A program made the position numbers and the translations under genes. A stretch of DNA of 64,000 nucleotides from Parasponia andersonii (taxonomy: Eukaryota > Streptophyta > Magnoliopsida > Rosales > Cannabaceae), in contig JXTB01000082.1 of the NCBI GenBank assembly GCA_002914805.1, positions 578,963-642,962 of the forward strand, in the 5' to 3' direction. The notes beneath the pieces were generated by a model, which saw nothing but the letters and a program-made list of their open reading frames with translations, was not told the DNA's origin and did no database searches. Shown piece by piece: positions 35,001-46,930 of this stretch (position 1 is the first letter of the stretch; each line of letters opens with the position of its first letter).

Positions 35001-36642
35001 TGTTGGAATAATGTTCTATAAACCAGTTTATTATTTAGACATTATAAACAATATTTATTGAATTATTTAGTATCTATGTGTTATTAATAAATTCCATGTT
35101 ATGAATTTCTATTTCATTTATATCTCATTGATATACATGTGCTGTATATATTTATCTCATACAAACATCTAAAAGATTCCAAGAGATGAAATGAGTAATA
35201 AAGAATTATTCATATGATGAGTTCATACGTGGAGACATTATATTATTTATTTCATTATGTCTAAATTAAATTATTCGCATTCTGCATATTGAAGATGGAA
35301 TACTTTACTATGCCATAGAATGTAGTGTTGTCTATTTAATTAATGAAGTCTCTAATTATCGAAGTGAGTCTTCAGATAGAAACACTAGTATGTTATTAGA
35401 AAGTTATAACAGCATTGAACAGGACCTAGTGAATTAGAATTTGAGGTTAAGTACGGTAACTCAAATTTCTAATTTTACTAATCTAGCATTATTGTAGAAG
35501 ACCTTAATCCTAGTGATTAACAAACTTACTTTCATGTGTTTTTGTCTTTTTGAGTTACTAAAGGACTAGTTCCGATTTATGGTTCGAACTCCGGTATCTT
35601 AGAAGATAAGGTATGTGAAATGTGTAGAACGTTCTTTCATGATAGACACTATGTATATGATGTCACTTTGAGTTTTTTCAAGTACTTAAATATATAAACC
35701 AGGACCCCTATTCACTATGTGAATTTGACTGTGTTGGTATAAGCAAATACAAACACCATAATCAACTATTATCCATTAGATAAAAAATACCAACTCAAAA
35801 ATAAATATGTATTAGAGAGGTAATATAGTAATTTTACCTTATTAGTACGACATAGCATTGAGGGTGTGTCTACAGATATAGTATATGCTAAATGGATTAA
35901 ACTAATTAATTGTTAATAAGCTTCACATAAAATAAATGAAATTTAGTCCAAGAGTTCAATATTAGCCCTATAGTGGTGTGCCCTAATATTAATGGACAAG
36001 GCGCAATCATAGTTAAGAGTTAATTATGATGATGGGTATATGGTCTATTAGAGCTTGGGCTTTATGGATCCATCTGGTCCCTTGTCTAGCTCAAATTAAA
36101 GCCCAATAGTTATTTGATATTCAGTTAAGCCCAATAAGCCCATTAGGGTTTACTAATATCTCTATAGTTAAGAGAAAAGTTCTCTAGCGAAAAGAGAACA
36201 AGTATTACACGTGAAATACCCCCTTGAGAAGAGAGTGTCACACGAAAGATAGAGAAAAAAAAAGAGTAGAGAAAATTGGCCACCATTAGGGATTCACTAT
36301 CCTTAGTGTTTCGACCATCCCGGAGAAATTGATTCGATGAGATTGTCTTCTTGTTCATCTGTGGATCTCTTTATTGGGAATCAAGAAAGTGACCACCTAC
36401 CGGATCATTCAAATGGCTTTCGAAAATAGACAGGAAGACGGGAAGATTATGGAGTGAATCCGAGTATTGTTCTTGTCTAGATCAAAAGTTAATTTATGTT
36501 AGATCACGATCCGAAATGTTTTATAAAAAAAAAATTAAAACAACCAATTTCGCTATATTTCTTGATTTTACAAAACTATGGTATTCTTGAAAATGATTTT
36601 ATGAAAACATTTTCTAGAAATTTATTCCAGCTAATACCAGCA
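35001..36642 (+). repeat. 5' LTR of copia B1 (family B LTR)
   Basis: 1642 bp from TGTTGGAATAATG to ..ATACCAGCA. Related copies: 42973-44487, 49515-51151, 56279-56929, inverted 61620-62250, and 63132-64000. The second half also shows distant similarity to LTR A (GGTAATNTNGTAATTTTA...ACGACAT...GTATATGCTA), supporting common descent of A and B. Confidence 0.93.
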
Positions 36643-36644
36643 AT

Positions 36645-36660
36645 TGGTACCAGAGCATGG
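36645..36660 (+). other. Primer-binding site of B1 (initiator tRNA-Met type)
   Basis: TGGTACCAGAGCATGG two bases after the LTR end; the classical plant copia form is TGGTATCAGAGC. Confidence 0.85.
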
Positions 36661-36998
36661 TTTTATTGTTGATCTTGCATATTTTACTCCGGTCTATTCT
36701 CTTATTGATTGATGTTTTTGATTTCTAGAAAGGTTAATTTATGTTTGGTCTTGTTCATATTATGAGTATGCTCTAGTTTGTATGATGGTCAATAGATTCA
36801 ATGAGTTTGAATGACTATTTGATTAGATGTTGCTATAAGGAAATGATCATGTTTATTTTGATTTTTGTTTTCCGGCATGTTCTTGATTTCTATGTATTCA
36901 TGTTTTATGTTCTTGATAAAACTATGTATGGAAATATTTTGATCTTTAATTATTTTTTGAAGTTTTATGAAAACTATTTTTTTCAATATAAAAAAAAA

Positions 36999-37455
36999 TG
37001 AAACGACGGAGCGGTGCACGGCTAGGAGCCATGCGCACTGCCTGCGTGAGCCACGCGGGTGTGACCTGCGCGTGGGCCACCTAGGCACGACCTCGCGCAT
37101 GGTCGCACGGGTGAGGCATTGCTGGCCGCGTAGATGGGATCCGTGCGTGGCCTGCGAGCTGCCTCCTTGCGCAGGCCGTGCGGGTGCACCCCGCGCATGC
37201 AACGTGGGCATAGCCCCGCTGGCCATGCATGGCCTGCGGGCGACCAGCCCATGCATGCCGCGTGGGATCTCCCTGTGCATGGCTGCGGCCGCATGGGTAG
37301 CCTCCCGTGCCTTGGCTGCTCAGGGTGCCACCTTATACACTTGTCGTGCGATTATTATGCGAGCCCGTTGGCGCTCAGTAGTTGTCCCGAGCGTGGCCGC
37401 ATACCAGCTTCCCGTTTTGTCCGTCGGCTTGTCCCGACACGTTTTGTATTTCCCG
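36999..37455 (+). other. G+C-rich CpG island in leader of B1
   Basis: About 450 bp with dense CpG and repeated words (CATGGCCTGCGGGC, GCATGC, GCCGCGT) between two A+T-rich stretches. B2 has the homologous island at 56927-57375 with many C-to-T and G-to-A changes. Several overlapping frames on both strands stay open across it because of composition; none resembles a known protein. Confidence 0.8.
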
Positions 37456-38995
37456 CCATAATTTTAATTATTTTTATTTTTAAATTTAATTTAATTTATC
37501 CATAATTTTATGAAACTTGATAGATTAAATTTTAAATTCAAATTTTAAAATCCTTATTAAATTTGAATTCTCGAAATTTAAATTGATAGGATATTTTAAT
37601 TTGAATTATGGATATGATTGATATCCATAATATCTTAATTATTGTTTAAATAATTAGAGATATTTTAAAATAGAAATTTTTAAAATTAGATACAATAAGA
37701 TAATATCTTTTTAGTTTTTAAATTTGTTGGTAATTTATTTCTAATTGATAGTTGGTAATCTATTTTTGAATTTTTAAATTTGTTTAAATTCAAATTAGAG
37801 ATATTGTAGGAGATTTTATTTGTAAAATCTTCTATCTTTTAAATTTCGAATTTTGTGAAGATTTGAAATTTAAATTTAAATCAGAATATCTTTTCAAATC
37901 TTCAAATTTGAATTTATAGTTGGTAGATATTTAATGAGATTAGATATTGATTTGAATTTTGAATTCAAATCTGACAGGATAAAATAATGGGAGATATTTA
38001 AGGAAGTTAAATTCAAATTAAGATTTCAAAAATTGAAATTTAAATTTGAGATATTTAAGAAAATTTAATTAGTTAAATCTTTTATTTAAACTAATTAGAT
38101 TTTGTGAAAATCTTTTCGAATTTAAATTTTAAATATTATCTTCCATATTTAAATATTTAACATCATCTTATCAATTAGAATTATTTAAATATTAAATAAT
38201 TTTAAATTACCGGAAATTAATAAATCATTAACAATTAATTATTTATCTGCTTACTACTTTAGTATTATTAGGACAATGATGCATCCATGCCCAATAATTA
38301 AGTATTAAAATATGATTTTTAGTAACATGTCATATAGAAAATTAGAGCTACTCTCATGCAAATATGAACATGCTTACGTAATTGATTTTAAGTTACTAAA
38401 TTAGTTAGATAACTGGGTAAAGTCTATAAATCCTTTATTATAAAATATTGAGTGGGAGAAGGTATGTAATACCTATGGTCTCCATTATTGGTTCGTTATG
38501 TATTAGGATAAACTTTGCCTCAGAATCTTGCTGAGCTCCTGTAAGAGAGTTTTTCGTCTAGGTAATACTGGAAATAAGCTTCTAAAGATAAGGTACTAGG
38601 TAGACTATATGAGGCTGATCGCCCATAGGAGACGGTCTTATATAGAAAGCATAGTTACCGAAACAATAGTTAAACACTCAACTCGAAACATTAATATCCT
38701 CCTGTAGGAGTTCTTATTAGTCGATTAGAGGACCAAAAAGAAAGGTAGTTAGAAATATGGGATAAGAGTTATCTTTCTATTTAGTAATTAAAATTGTTTC
38801 AATTTGACTTGCTGATTGCATGGCTTCCCATAGGAGGCTTGTAATCAATAGTAGGTTAAATTACTATGAATATAAGTGATAGTCTTAGGGATACTTCACT
38901 TGCATATTGTATGCTTAATACTTTATGTTAATTATTCGAAATATAATAAATGATGTTTGCTTATACGTGGAATTTTTATTTATTTTCCAGTAGAT
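37456..38995 (+). other. A+T-rich and gag-proximal leader of B1
   Basis: 37456-38260 is built from AAATTTGAAT/ATTTAAATT words with no coding potential. 38300-38890 is a separate block, shared with B2 (58180-58760) and element A (minus strand, 6200-6830), beginning near CATGTCATATAGAAAATTAG. Its conservation between families suggests a packaging or dimerisation role, but that is inference. Confidence 0.65.
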
Positions 38996-39880
38996 ATGAC
39001 ACTTAATCATTTATCCACTTTACTCACATAAAACAAGCTGAACGGTGAAAACTATGTAGACTAGAAATGTAACCTAGACATAATGCTTACTGCTAATAAA
39101 TATAAGTAGGTTCTCATCACTCCATGTCCTGCTCAGCCAACTGAGGAATCCACCAACGATGAAAGAAACTTATATGATAAGTGGAAGCAATCTGATAAGA
39201 TGGCTAAGTACTATATACTTGGCTCAATGAGCAATATATTGCAACAACAATATCGTGGGATGGATTCTGCTGTTGACATTATGCTGAGTGCTGACGAAAT
39301 GTTCGCTAGTCTCGGTCGTCAAGCTAGAAATGAGGCTACAAGTGCATTTATGAATCTTCGTCAAAAGAAGGGTACTCCAGTTCAGGAACATATGATGAAA
39401 GTCATCGCATACCTTAATGAACTGGAAATCCTTGGAGCTGAAATTGATTGACACCCAAATTGACATGGTTTTGAACACATTGTCGGACACTTTCAATCAA
39501 TTTAAGATTGATCATGAGATTCGCCGGAAGGATTATTTTCTTACTGGCCTGATGAAAGATCTGCAAATAACAGAGAATATTCTTAAGAAGAATAAGTCGG
39601 GGTCAGCTGAGAATAATGTAGCTCAAGCGAGTTCTTCCGAACCTAAGTCGAAAGGCAAAGGTAAAAGGAAGAAAAAGACTCCTGCTTCTCTGGCTCCAAA
39701 GAAAAAAAAGACCAAGAAGGATTTCAAACCAAAGGGAAAATATTTCTACTACAGTGAGGATAGACATTGGAAGAACAACTGCAAAACTTACCTAGCCCTT
39801 AAGAAGGAGAATGATAATAGCAAGGACAAACAAGGTAATAACAATTTGTTGTTCATTGAGGCTTGTCATGTGCTTGATTC
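38996..39880 (+). pseudogene. B1 gag remnant with zinc knuckle
   Basis: ATG at 38996 starts MTLNHLSTLLT, aligned exactly with B2. The core is a plant copia Gag of the UBN2 type: YDKWKQSDKMAKYYILGSM, then FASLGRQARNEATSAFMNLR and YLNELEILGAEID (39200-39451). In-frame stops occur at 39029-39031 (CAA to TAA), 39062-39064 (TGG to TAG, shared with B2) and later. A 2-bp deletion near 39448 shifts the frame. The C-terminal part has a Lys-rich stretch (KGKGKRKKKTPAS) and a ruined knuckle, YFYYSEDRHWKNNC, in which the first two cysteines are now tyrosines. Confidence 0.88.
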
Positions 39881-39882
39881 AT

Positions 39883-41098
39883 CGATTCTTGGATCATAGA
39901 TTTGGGAGCCACTGACCATATTTGTAATATTTTGCAGGGGTTCAAGGAAACTAGGAAGTTCGCTAGTGAAGAGTTCACATTGCGATTGGGAGATGGCTCA
40001 ATAGTTGAAGCTCGTGCAATGGGAGATGTTATTTTGAATTTCGATGATTTTAGGCTTTTAGAAATAAAGAATTGTTATTATATTCCGGTGTTTGAATAGA
40101 AGTTGATTTCTGTTTCCTGTTTGATGAGACAAGGTTATTCTGTTCATTTTGACGATAAAGTTTCTATTAGAAAGAACAAAAGTCTTATTTGCACTGGTAC
40201 TCATAGGAGTAATCTTTTCTTTATTCAACCTAAAAGTATCCCATTGCACAATCTTGAAAATGTTTCTAAATATATAGAATCTAAATATAAGAAAGTGAAA
40301 GTGAGTACTAATAATGAAACTTATCTCTAGCATTTGAGACTCGGTCATATTAACCTAAACAGAATTCAAAGGTTAGTCATTGATGGAACTCTATATTCGT
40401 TAGAAGTCAAACCATTACCAACTTGTGAACCCTATCTGGAATGTAAAATGACTAAAAGACCATTTACTGGAAAAGATCTTAGAATTCAAGAATGTCTTGA
40501 ATTAGTATATACTGATGTCTGTGGGCCCTTGAATATTCAAGCACGAGGAGGATTTGAATACTTCATTACGTTTACGGATGATTATTCTAGATTTGGTTAT
40601 ATTTACCTAATGCAACGTAAATTGGATTCTTTTGAAAAGTTTAGAGAATTTAAAGCGAAAACTGAAAAGCAGTTACAAAAGAACATAAAGACCCTTCGAT
40701 TTGATTGAGGTGTGAATACCTCTTTGGAGAATTTTCTAAATTTCTCACAGACAATGGCATCCTATCCCAACTCATAGCACCTAGTATGCCTCAACTAAAT
40801 GGTGTTGCTGAAAAAAGAAATATGACACTTTTGGATATAGTTAGGTCGATGCTCAGTTATTCACAATTACCTGCATCTTTTTGGGGTTATGCCTTAGAAA
40901 CTGCTATGTACCTACTGAATAGAGTTCCTTCTAAGTCAGTACCTAAGACTCCATTTGAACTATGGAAAGGACATAAACCTAGTTTGCATCATATCCATAT
41001 TTGGAGTTGTCCAGCATATATGTTGAAAGGGAAAACGACTAAGTTGGAATCACGATCTGAATTATCTATTTGTGGGTTACCAAAAAGGAACTAGAGGG
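39883..41098 (+). pseudogene. B1 protease and integrase remnant
   Basis: Protease reads WIIDLGATDHICN; the catalytic triplet D-S-G is D-L-G, as in B2. A 1-bp deletion at about 39882 separates it from gag and a TAG at 40097-40099 interrupts it. The GAG-pre-integrase/HHCC domain (40325-40460) has HLRLGHINLNRIQ, with a stop at 40328-40330 (TGG to TAG) and a damaged CxxC. The integrase core has [33 protein letters not shown] and [11 protein letters not shown], so the D..D..E residues survive; a TGA at 40706-40708 (CGA to TGA) and a 1-bp deletion split it. The tail [31 protein letters not shown] is normal copia. Confidence 0.9.
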
Positions 41099-42956
41099 TA
41101 TTATTTCTATAGTAATGAAGAAAAGAAAGTGTTTGTGAGTACAAATGCTACTTTCTTAGAAGAAAATTATATTAAAGATTTCAAGCCCAAAAGTAAGTTA
41201 GTTCTAGAAGAATTAACTGATGATGTTATCAGCCCATCTATAGAAGATAAGATAGAGAAACCACTTAGAAAAGATAAATCACTTAAACTCAACAAAACTC
41301 GGATCCTCGTCGTAGTGGGAGAGTTGCAAGACAACCTGAAAGATACTTGGGAATAGGAGAATCTTGTGACCTAGAATCTGATCCTTACACCTATAATGAG
41401 GCAATCGATGATGTTGATAAAGATCTCTGACAAAAGGCAATGGAATCCGAAATAGAGTCCATGTACTATAATAAAGTCTGAGAACTTGTAGATCCACCTG
41501 AAGGGATAAAATCCATTGGGTGTAAGTGGATCTATAAGAGAAAGAGAGGAATAGATGGGAAAGTGAAGACTTTCAAGGCAATGTTAGTTGCAAAGGGTTA
41601 TACACAGAAGGAAGGTATCGACTATGAAGAAACCTTCTCTCCTGTAGCTATGATCAAGTCTATTCGCATACTCTTATCTATCGCTGCATCTTTGATTATA
41701 AAATATGGCAAATGGACATCAAGATTGCATTCCTGAATGGCAATCTTGATGAACGTATCTATATGATATAATCAGAGGGATTCGTTGAAAAGGGTCAAGA
41801 AAGAAAAGTTTGTGAACTTAAGAGATTTATTTATGGGCTCAAGCAAGTATCTAGATCATAGAACATAAGACTTGATGAAGCATTTAAGTCTTATGGTTTT
41901 GAACGAAACGTAGATGAACCTTGTGTCTATAAAAGAATTTAGGATAACAAAGTGATTTTTCTAGTATTATATGTTGATGATATTCTAGTTATTGGGAATG
42001 ATGTTGGATCATTACCATTAGTGAAAGTCTGGTTAGCACAACAGTTTGATATGAAGGACTTAAGTGAAGTTTGCTATGTTCTAGGAATACAGATTATACG
42101 AGACAGAAAGAATAAACGCCTAGCTTTATCACAAGCTTCATATGTAGACAAAATACTGGTAAGGTTTGCAATTCATAATTCCAAGAAAGATTTAACACCC
42201 TTTCGTAAAAGAATTACTCTGTCCAATGAGAATTCTCATAAGGCAGAAAAAGAGAAGGAACAGATGAGAAATATTTCTTATGCTTCAGTAGTGGAAAGTC
42301 TTATGTATGTCATGCTTTGCACAAGACCAGATATTAGTTATGCTGTTGGGATTGTAAGTCGTTACCACTCCAATCCAGGACCTGAACATTGGGGTGCAGT
42401 CAAGCATATACTAAAGTATCTTCGGAGAACTAGAAATCATATGCTTGTATATTCTGGAAAATATCTAACACCTGTTGGATATACTGATTCGGATTTTCAA
42501 TCTGATAAAGACTCTAGAAGATCAACCTCTAGTTCAGTCTTTACCCTTGGTGGTGGAGCCATTATATGAAGAAGTATCAAGCAATCTTATGTTGCATATT
42601 TAACCATGGAGGCTGAATATATGGCGACTTCTGAAGCAGCTAAAGAGACGGTCTAGTTTCATAATTTCCTTTTGGATCTTGAGGTAGTACTTAGAGCACA
42701 GTAACCTATAACACTTGACTGTGATAACAGTGGAGCAGTTGCAAACTTCAGAGAGCCCAGAAGCCACAAGAGGGGAAAATACGTAGAGAGGAAATATCAT
42801 GTACTCAGAAAAATTGTTCAAAGAGGAGACGTGATAGTGAGTAAGATAGCGTATGCAGAGAACCTTGCTGATCCTTTTACAAAATCTTTGGCTACCAAAG
42901 TATTTGAAGACCACCTAGAAGGAATAGGACTACGTGATATGTCACATCTGCTTTAA
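41099..42956 (+). pseudogene. B1 reverse transcriptase and RNase H remnant
   Basis: Linker [23 protein letters not shown], then [46 protein letters not shown], an interrupted [13 protein letters not shown] block, and YVDDILV with the catalytic YVDD intact (41970-41981). A TAG at 41940-41942 lies just upstream. MKDLSEVCYVLGIQI, TRPDISYAVGIVSRY and HWGAVKHILKYLRRT follow. RNase H: VGYTDSDFQSDKDSRRSTS, MEAEYMATSEAAKE, CDNSGAVA, HKRGKYVERKYHV and ADPFTKSLA, ending at TAA 42954-42956. At least four stops or frameshifts occur, so no enzyme is made. Confidence 0.92.
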
Positions 42957-42961
42957 AGACC

Positions 42962-42972
42962 AAGTGGGAGAT
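42962..42972 (+). other. Polypurine tract of B1
   Basis: AAGTGGGAGAT directly before the 3' LTR start TGTTGG, six bases after the pol stop codon; a standard copia arrangement. Confidence 0.85.
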
Positions 42973-44487
42973 TGTTGGAATAATGTCCTATAAAACAGTT
43001 TATTATTTAGACATTATAAACAATATTTATCGGATTATTTAGTATCTATTTGTTATTAATAAATCCCATGTTATAAATTTCTATTTCATTTATGTCCCAT
43101 TAATATACATGTGATGTATATGTTTATCTTATGCAAACATCTAAAAGATTCTAAGACATGAAATGAGTAATAAAGAATTATTTATATGATGAGTTCATAC
43201 GTGAAGACATTATATTATTTATTTCATTATGTCTAAATTAAATTGTTTGCATTCTGCATATTGAAGATGGAATACTTTACTATGCCATAGAATGTAGTGT
43301 TATCTATTTAATTAATGAAGTCTCTAATTATCGAAGTGAGTCTTCGGATAGAAGCGCTAGTGTGTTATAAGAAAGTTATAACAGCATTGAACAGGACTTA
43401 GCGAATTAGAATTTGAGGTTAAGTACCGTAACTCAAATTTCTAATTTTACTAATCTAGCACTATTGTAGAAGATCTTAATCCTAGTGATTAACGAACTTA
43501 CTTTCACGTGTTTTTGTCTTTTTGAGTTACTAAAGGACTAGTTCCGATTTATGGTTTAAACTCCGGTATCTTGGAAGATAAGTTATGTGAAATATGTAGA
43601 ACACTTTTTCATGATGGACACCATGCATATGATGTCACTTTGAGTTTTTTCAAGTACTTAGATAATATAAACCAGGGCCCCTATTCACTATGTGAATTTG
43701 ACTGTGATGGTATAAGCAGATACAAACACCATAGTTAATTATTATCTAATTAATTGTTAATAAGCTTCACATAAAATAAATATCATTTAGTCCAAGAGTT
43801 CAATATTGGACCTTTAGTGGTGTGCCTCAATATTAATAGACAAGGCATAATCATAATTAAGAGTTAATTATGATAATGGGTATATGGTCTATTGGAGCTT
43901 GGGCTTTATGGATCCATCTGGCCCTTTGTCTAGCTCAAATTAAAGCCCAATAGTTATTTGATGATCAATTAAGCCCAATTAGCCTATTAGGGTTTTCTAA
44001 TCTCTCTATAGTTAAGAGAAAAGTTCTTTAGTGAAAAGAGAACAAGTATTACACGTGAAACAAGCCTTTGAGAAGAGAGTGTTACACGAAAAATAGAGAA
44101 AAAAAAGAATAGAGAAAATTGGCCACCACTAAGGATTCACTGTCCTTGGTGTTTCGGCCATCCCAGAAAAATCGATTCAATGAGATTGTCTTCTTGTTCA
44201 TCTGTGGATCTCTTTATTGGGAATCAAGAAGGTGACTACCCACCGGATCATTCAAACAGCTTTGGAGAATAGACTAGAAGACGAGAAGGTTGGGGAGCGA
44301 ATCCGGGTATTGTTCTTATCTAGATCAAGAGTTAATTTATATTAGATCACAATCCGAAACGTTTTGTAAAAAGAAAAATTTTAAACGACTAGTTCCACTG
44401 CGTTTCTTGATTTTACAAAACTATAGTATTCTTGAAAATGATTTTATGAAAATATTTTCCATAAATATATTCCAGCTAACACCAGCA
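42973..44487 (+). repeat. 3' LTR of copia B1 with internal deletion
   Basis: 1515 bp from TGTTGGAATAATG to ACACCAGCA. It lacks the 128 bp present at 35774-35901 in the 5' LTR; the join is ..ATTATC|CTAATTAATTG near 43747, which matches the length difference between the two LTRs. Confidence 0.92.
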
Positions 44488-44756
44488 GTCTCTTGGTCAA
44501 TTCACTTCCTTGAGCAGTTCAGTCCATGATTTGTAGTTTTTTGTTCAATTTGCTCAATTGAGTACTCAAGGATATGATAGCTTCATGCCATTATTTCTCA
44601 GTGTTCCTCATGCTTCCAACTCCATAAAAATCATGATAGGCCATAATGAAAAGTACCTGACATAAAAATAAAAAATTTAAAATAAAATTAGAATTAATCG
44701 ATATTAATATTAACAAAGAAATAGTATTTCAATCTCTGTCAAATGCTCCAAAAGCT
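44488..44756 (-). mobile_element. Element D internal remnant, right part, with degenerate PBS
   Basis: Continuation of element D after the B1 insertion. At 44731-44750 the minus strand reads TGGAGCATTTGACAGAGATT, which aligns position by position with the tRNA-Asp-type site TGGCGCCGTTGCCGGGGATT, with about six substitutions. As in element C, six bases separate it from the LTR start. Confidence 0.5.
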
Positions 44757-46283
44757 TGTTACGCTGAATTATGATCACACTGTAAGAACACAAGTTAATA
44801 AGTAATAAAGAGGTAAGTTAGAGCATTGTCCCACTAGGATTGAATGCTAATTCAATGTTAAGTATTAAAAATTAGTCAATCTTATCTTTATCTAAATAAA
44901 AGATAAGAAATACAAAAAATCAAATAAAAGAAATTAAACTAAATTGTAAAATGAATAAAAGGAAATGCAAGAAAATAAGTGCGTCGAGGTTTACTAGTTC
45001 CTCAACCCTTTATCTCATCTTGATATCTTCTGATTTTCCTCTTAAATTAACTAATACACTAATAATTTAAAAATGCTAATGTATCTAATAAGCCTTTTCC
45101 AAGTGCAAATACTTAGATAAAATAAGATATTACTCCTAACATGAATTGACTATGTGCATTAGATTATGTTCTCAAAATGATTATATAAATCATATAAGTA
45201 TATTCCTATCCTATGTAAACTTAACCCAAATTAGGTAATTCTAGGTTTCTTTACCTAAATTCAAATTTCTATTCCATTTTCTAAGCTCATAGAAATTTTA
45301 CTTAACATTTTATTTGGTGATTAATTAAATAAAAAGTAAGAAGCATAAAGTAAAACAAAAAACTCAATAATAGATTTCATTAATAAAAGAGGAGAAATAA
45401 ATATACACAAGATAATAAGTTAGTTCACATAATAAAGCTAGACAAAAAATTAGATTGAGAATAATAATATTTCATTCCATTAAATTCAATAGAAACAAAA
45501 GATTAGGAGAAAATTTGAAGAATTAAACTATATTGGTATGGATTTTCCTCTCTCGGAAGAGATTGGATATGTTCTTCAAAGTTGTAAGTTCATCCTCCAA
45601 GATAGCATTTTTGTCCTCTTGATTCTCCCTCAAAATTTGCTCTCAACTACTCTAATCACTAAAGATAAAAGCTAAAATAAAAATCCTAAGAAGAAACTAA
45701 CACTAGAAATATAAATATTAACAAACAACTTCTTTATTTAAAAGGTAACTTTTTTAATATTTTTGGTGAAGCTCCAAAAATGGAGCCTTGGAGCTCCTTT
45801 TCTATCTACCCTCAAACTCTCCTTGGAAAAATGTACCTCTGCCCTTAAAATAGAGTCTTCTCTAAGCTAGTTTTAGCATACTTAGGGTTAGGTTGATTTG
45901 TAGTCGTTGGATCATCAAAATGATCATCCTGAGCCTTTAAAACGAGTCTTGGACACGGAGGAGGAACTATAGAGCCCCAAATCTTCTACAAATTTTAAAC
46001 TAGCCCTGTAGTGCCAATAACTAGTATGGTTGGAACTGCAGTACTAGTTTGCTAGTTTTTGGCATTGTTTGTGTCATTTTGTGATACTAAGGCACCACTC
46101 CTCCTGTCTATATGTTCCTATTTTGCTCCTTTTTAACCTTCATTTGTGCTATTTTCACTCTAAATCGATTTCTTTAACTTTTACACTTCCAAAAAAACTC
46201 AAAATAAACAAAAAAATAAAAAGAACATAGCAACAATAAAAGTCAAATAAGCACTAAATAACTCTATTTATATGGAGTTATCA
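44757..46283 (-). repeat. LTR of Ty3/gypsy-like element D
   Basis: About 1.5 kb from TGTTACGC to GGAGTTATCA, placed as the 5' LTR by the degenerate PBS at its left edge. It opens like LTR C (TGTTAC..; AAGTAATAAAG..; cf. 52288). It carries no coding sequence and abuts LINE RNase H sequence at 46284. Confidence 0.5.
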
Positions 46284-46289
46284 ATAGTT

Positions 46290-46926
46290 CTTTTTGCAAT
46301 CACTCTTGACTTACTCTACCACCAAAGTACAGTCTTTGGCAAAAAAATAAGTCCCTCTCAAATAGCAATGTGCTCGACAGTTATAGGATCAAAAAGCCAA
46401 GGAATTAGTTTAGATTGAGCTTAAATAATTGCCCCTGAGCAGTCTCTAATAATCGTTCTGAGATCCACTTAACCCAAACCTTCATGGACAGAGGTATCCA
46501 TGTTGAGCTTCAAATGGCCAACTATTAGATGATATAATTTCTTCAAAGAACTATGAATTACTAGAGTATTAACTTTAATACATTGTTTTGCTTGTTGACA
46601 TTCAAAAAGATATCGACTTACATGTAGCTTTGATAACAACTTCTAGACTCCTACGCACATTATTATGTTTGGAATTATTTCGTTTCACCAAATATTCCAA
46701 GTGACCAAATAAAAGATCTCAAAATCCTCAACTTTCAAACCATAAAAAACACTAAGAAAGAGACCATCAATGTGACAATGCTGAAACTTAATAATCATAC
46801 TCCGTCATAGGGTGAAACCCTAGATAGCCTGAGCAACTGGGCAAAAAAATAAAGCATGTAGAGCTTCTTTCAAATGATAGTGGCACCGGTCACGATTGAG
46901 AAAAATATATTCTTCCTAAAACAAGA
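46290..46926 (-). pseudogene. LINE (L1-type) C-terminal RNase H remnant
   Basis: On the minus strand, from the right: a remnant of the zinc-binding RT tail (C..CHYHLKEALHALFFCPVAQAI, about 46900-46830), then a spacer, then KLNMDTSVHEGLG, RTIIRDCSGAII, DPITVEHIAI and EGLIF (about 46510-46330). This is the order of plant L1-like LINE ORF2 C-termini with an RNase H domain. Stops are frequent. It continues the RT fragment at 54525-56275; element C and its appendages separate them. About 100 residues of the zf-RVT region are missing at the junction. Confidence 0.78.
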
Positions 46927-46930
46927 ATGG

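Larger units (their letters stand above)
35001..44487 (+). mobile_element. Full-length Ty1/copia element 'B1'
   Basis: A 9487-bp element with 5' LTR 35001-36642, PBS 36645-36660, untranslated leader of about 2.3 kb with a G+C-rich island, gag from 38996, protease, integrase, RT and RNase H to 42956, PPT and 3' LTR 42973-44487. It is flanked by GTCTT (34996-35000) and GTCTC (44488-44492), a 5-bp target duplication with one change. The host sequence reads through cleanly once it is removed. The LTRs differ at roughly 30-35 positions in their first 600 bp by manual count, mostly transitions, so the insertion is not recent. Stops and frameshifts in every domain show it is dead. Confidence 0.93.

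Noticed and set aside
36798..37505. Overlapping open frames of 66-164 codons on both strands over the B1 G+C island
   Set aside because: They exist only because stop codons are rare in G+C-rich DNA. No start context, family resemblance or conservation with the B2 island (which is riddled with changes) supports a protein.
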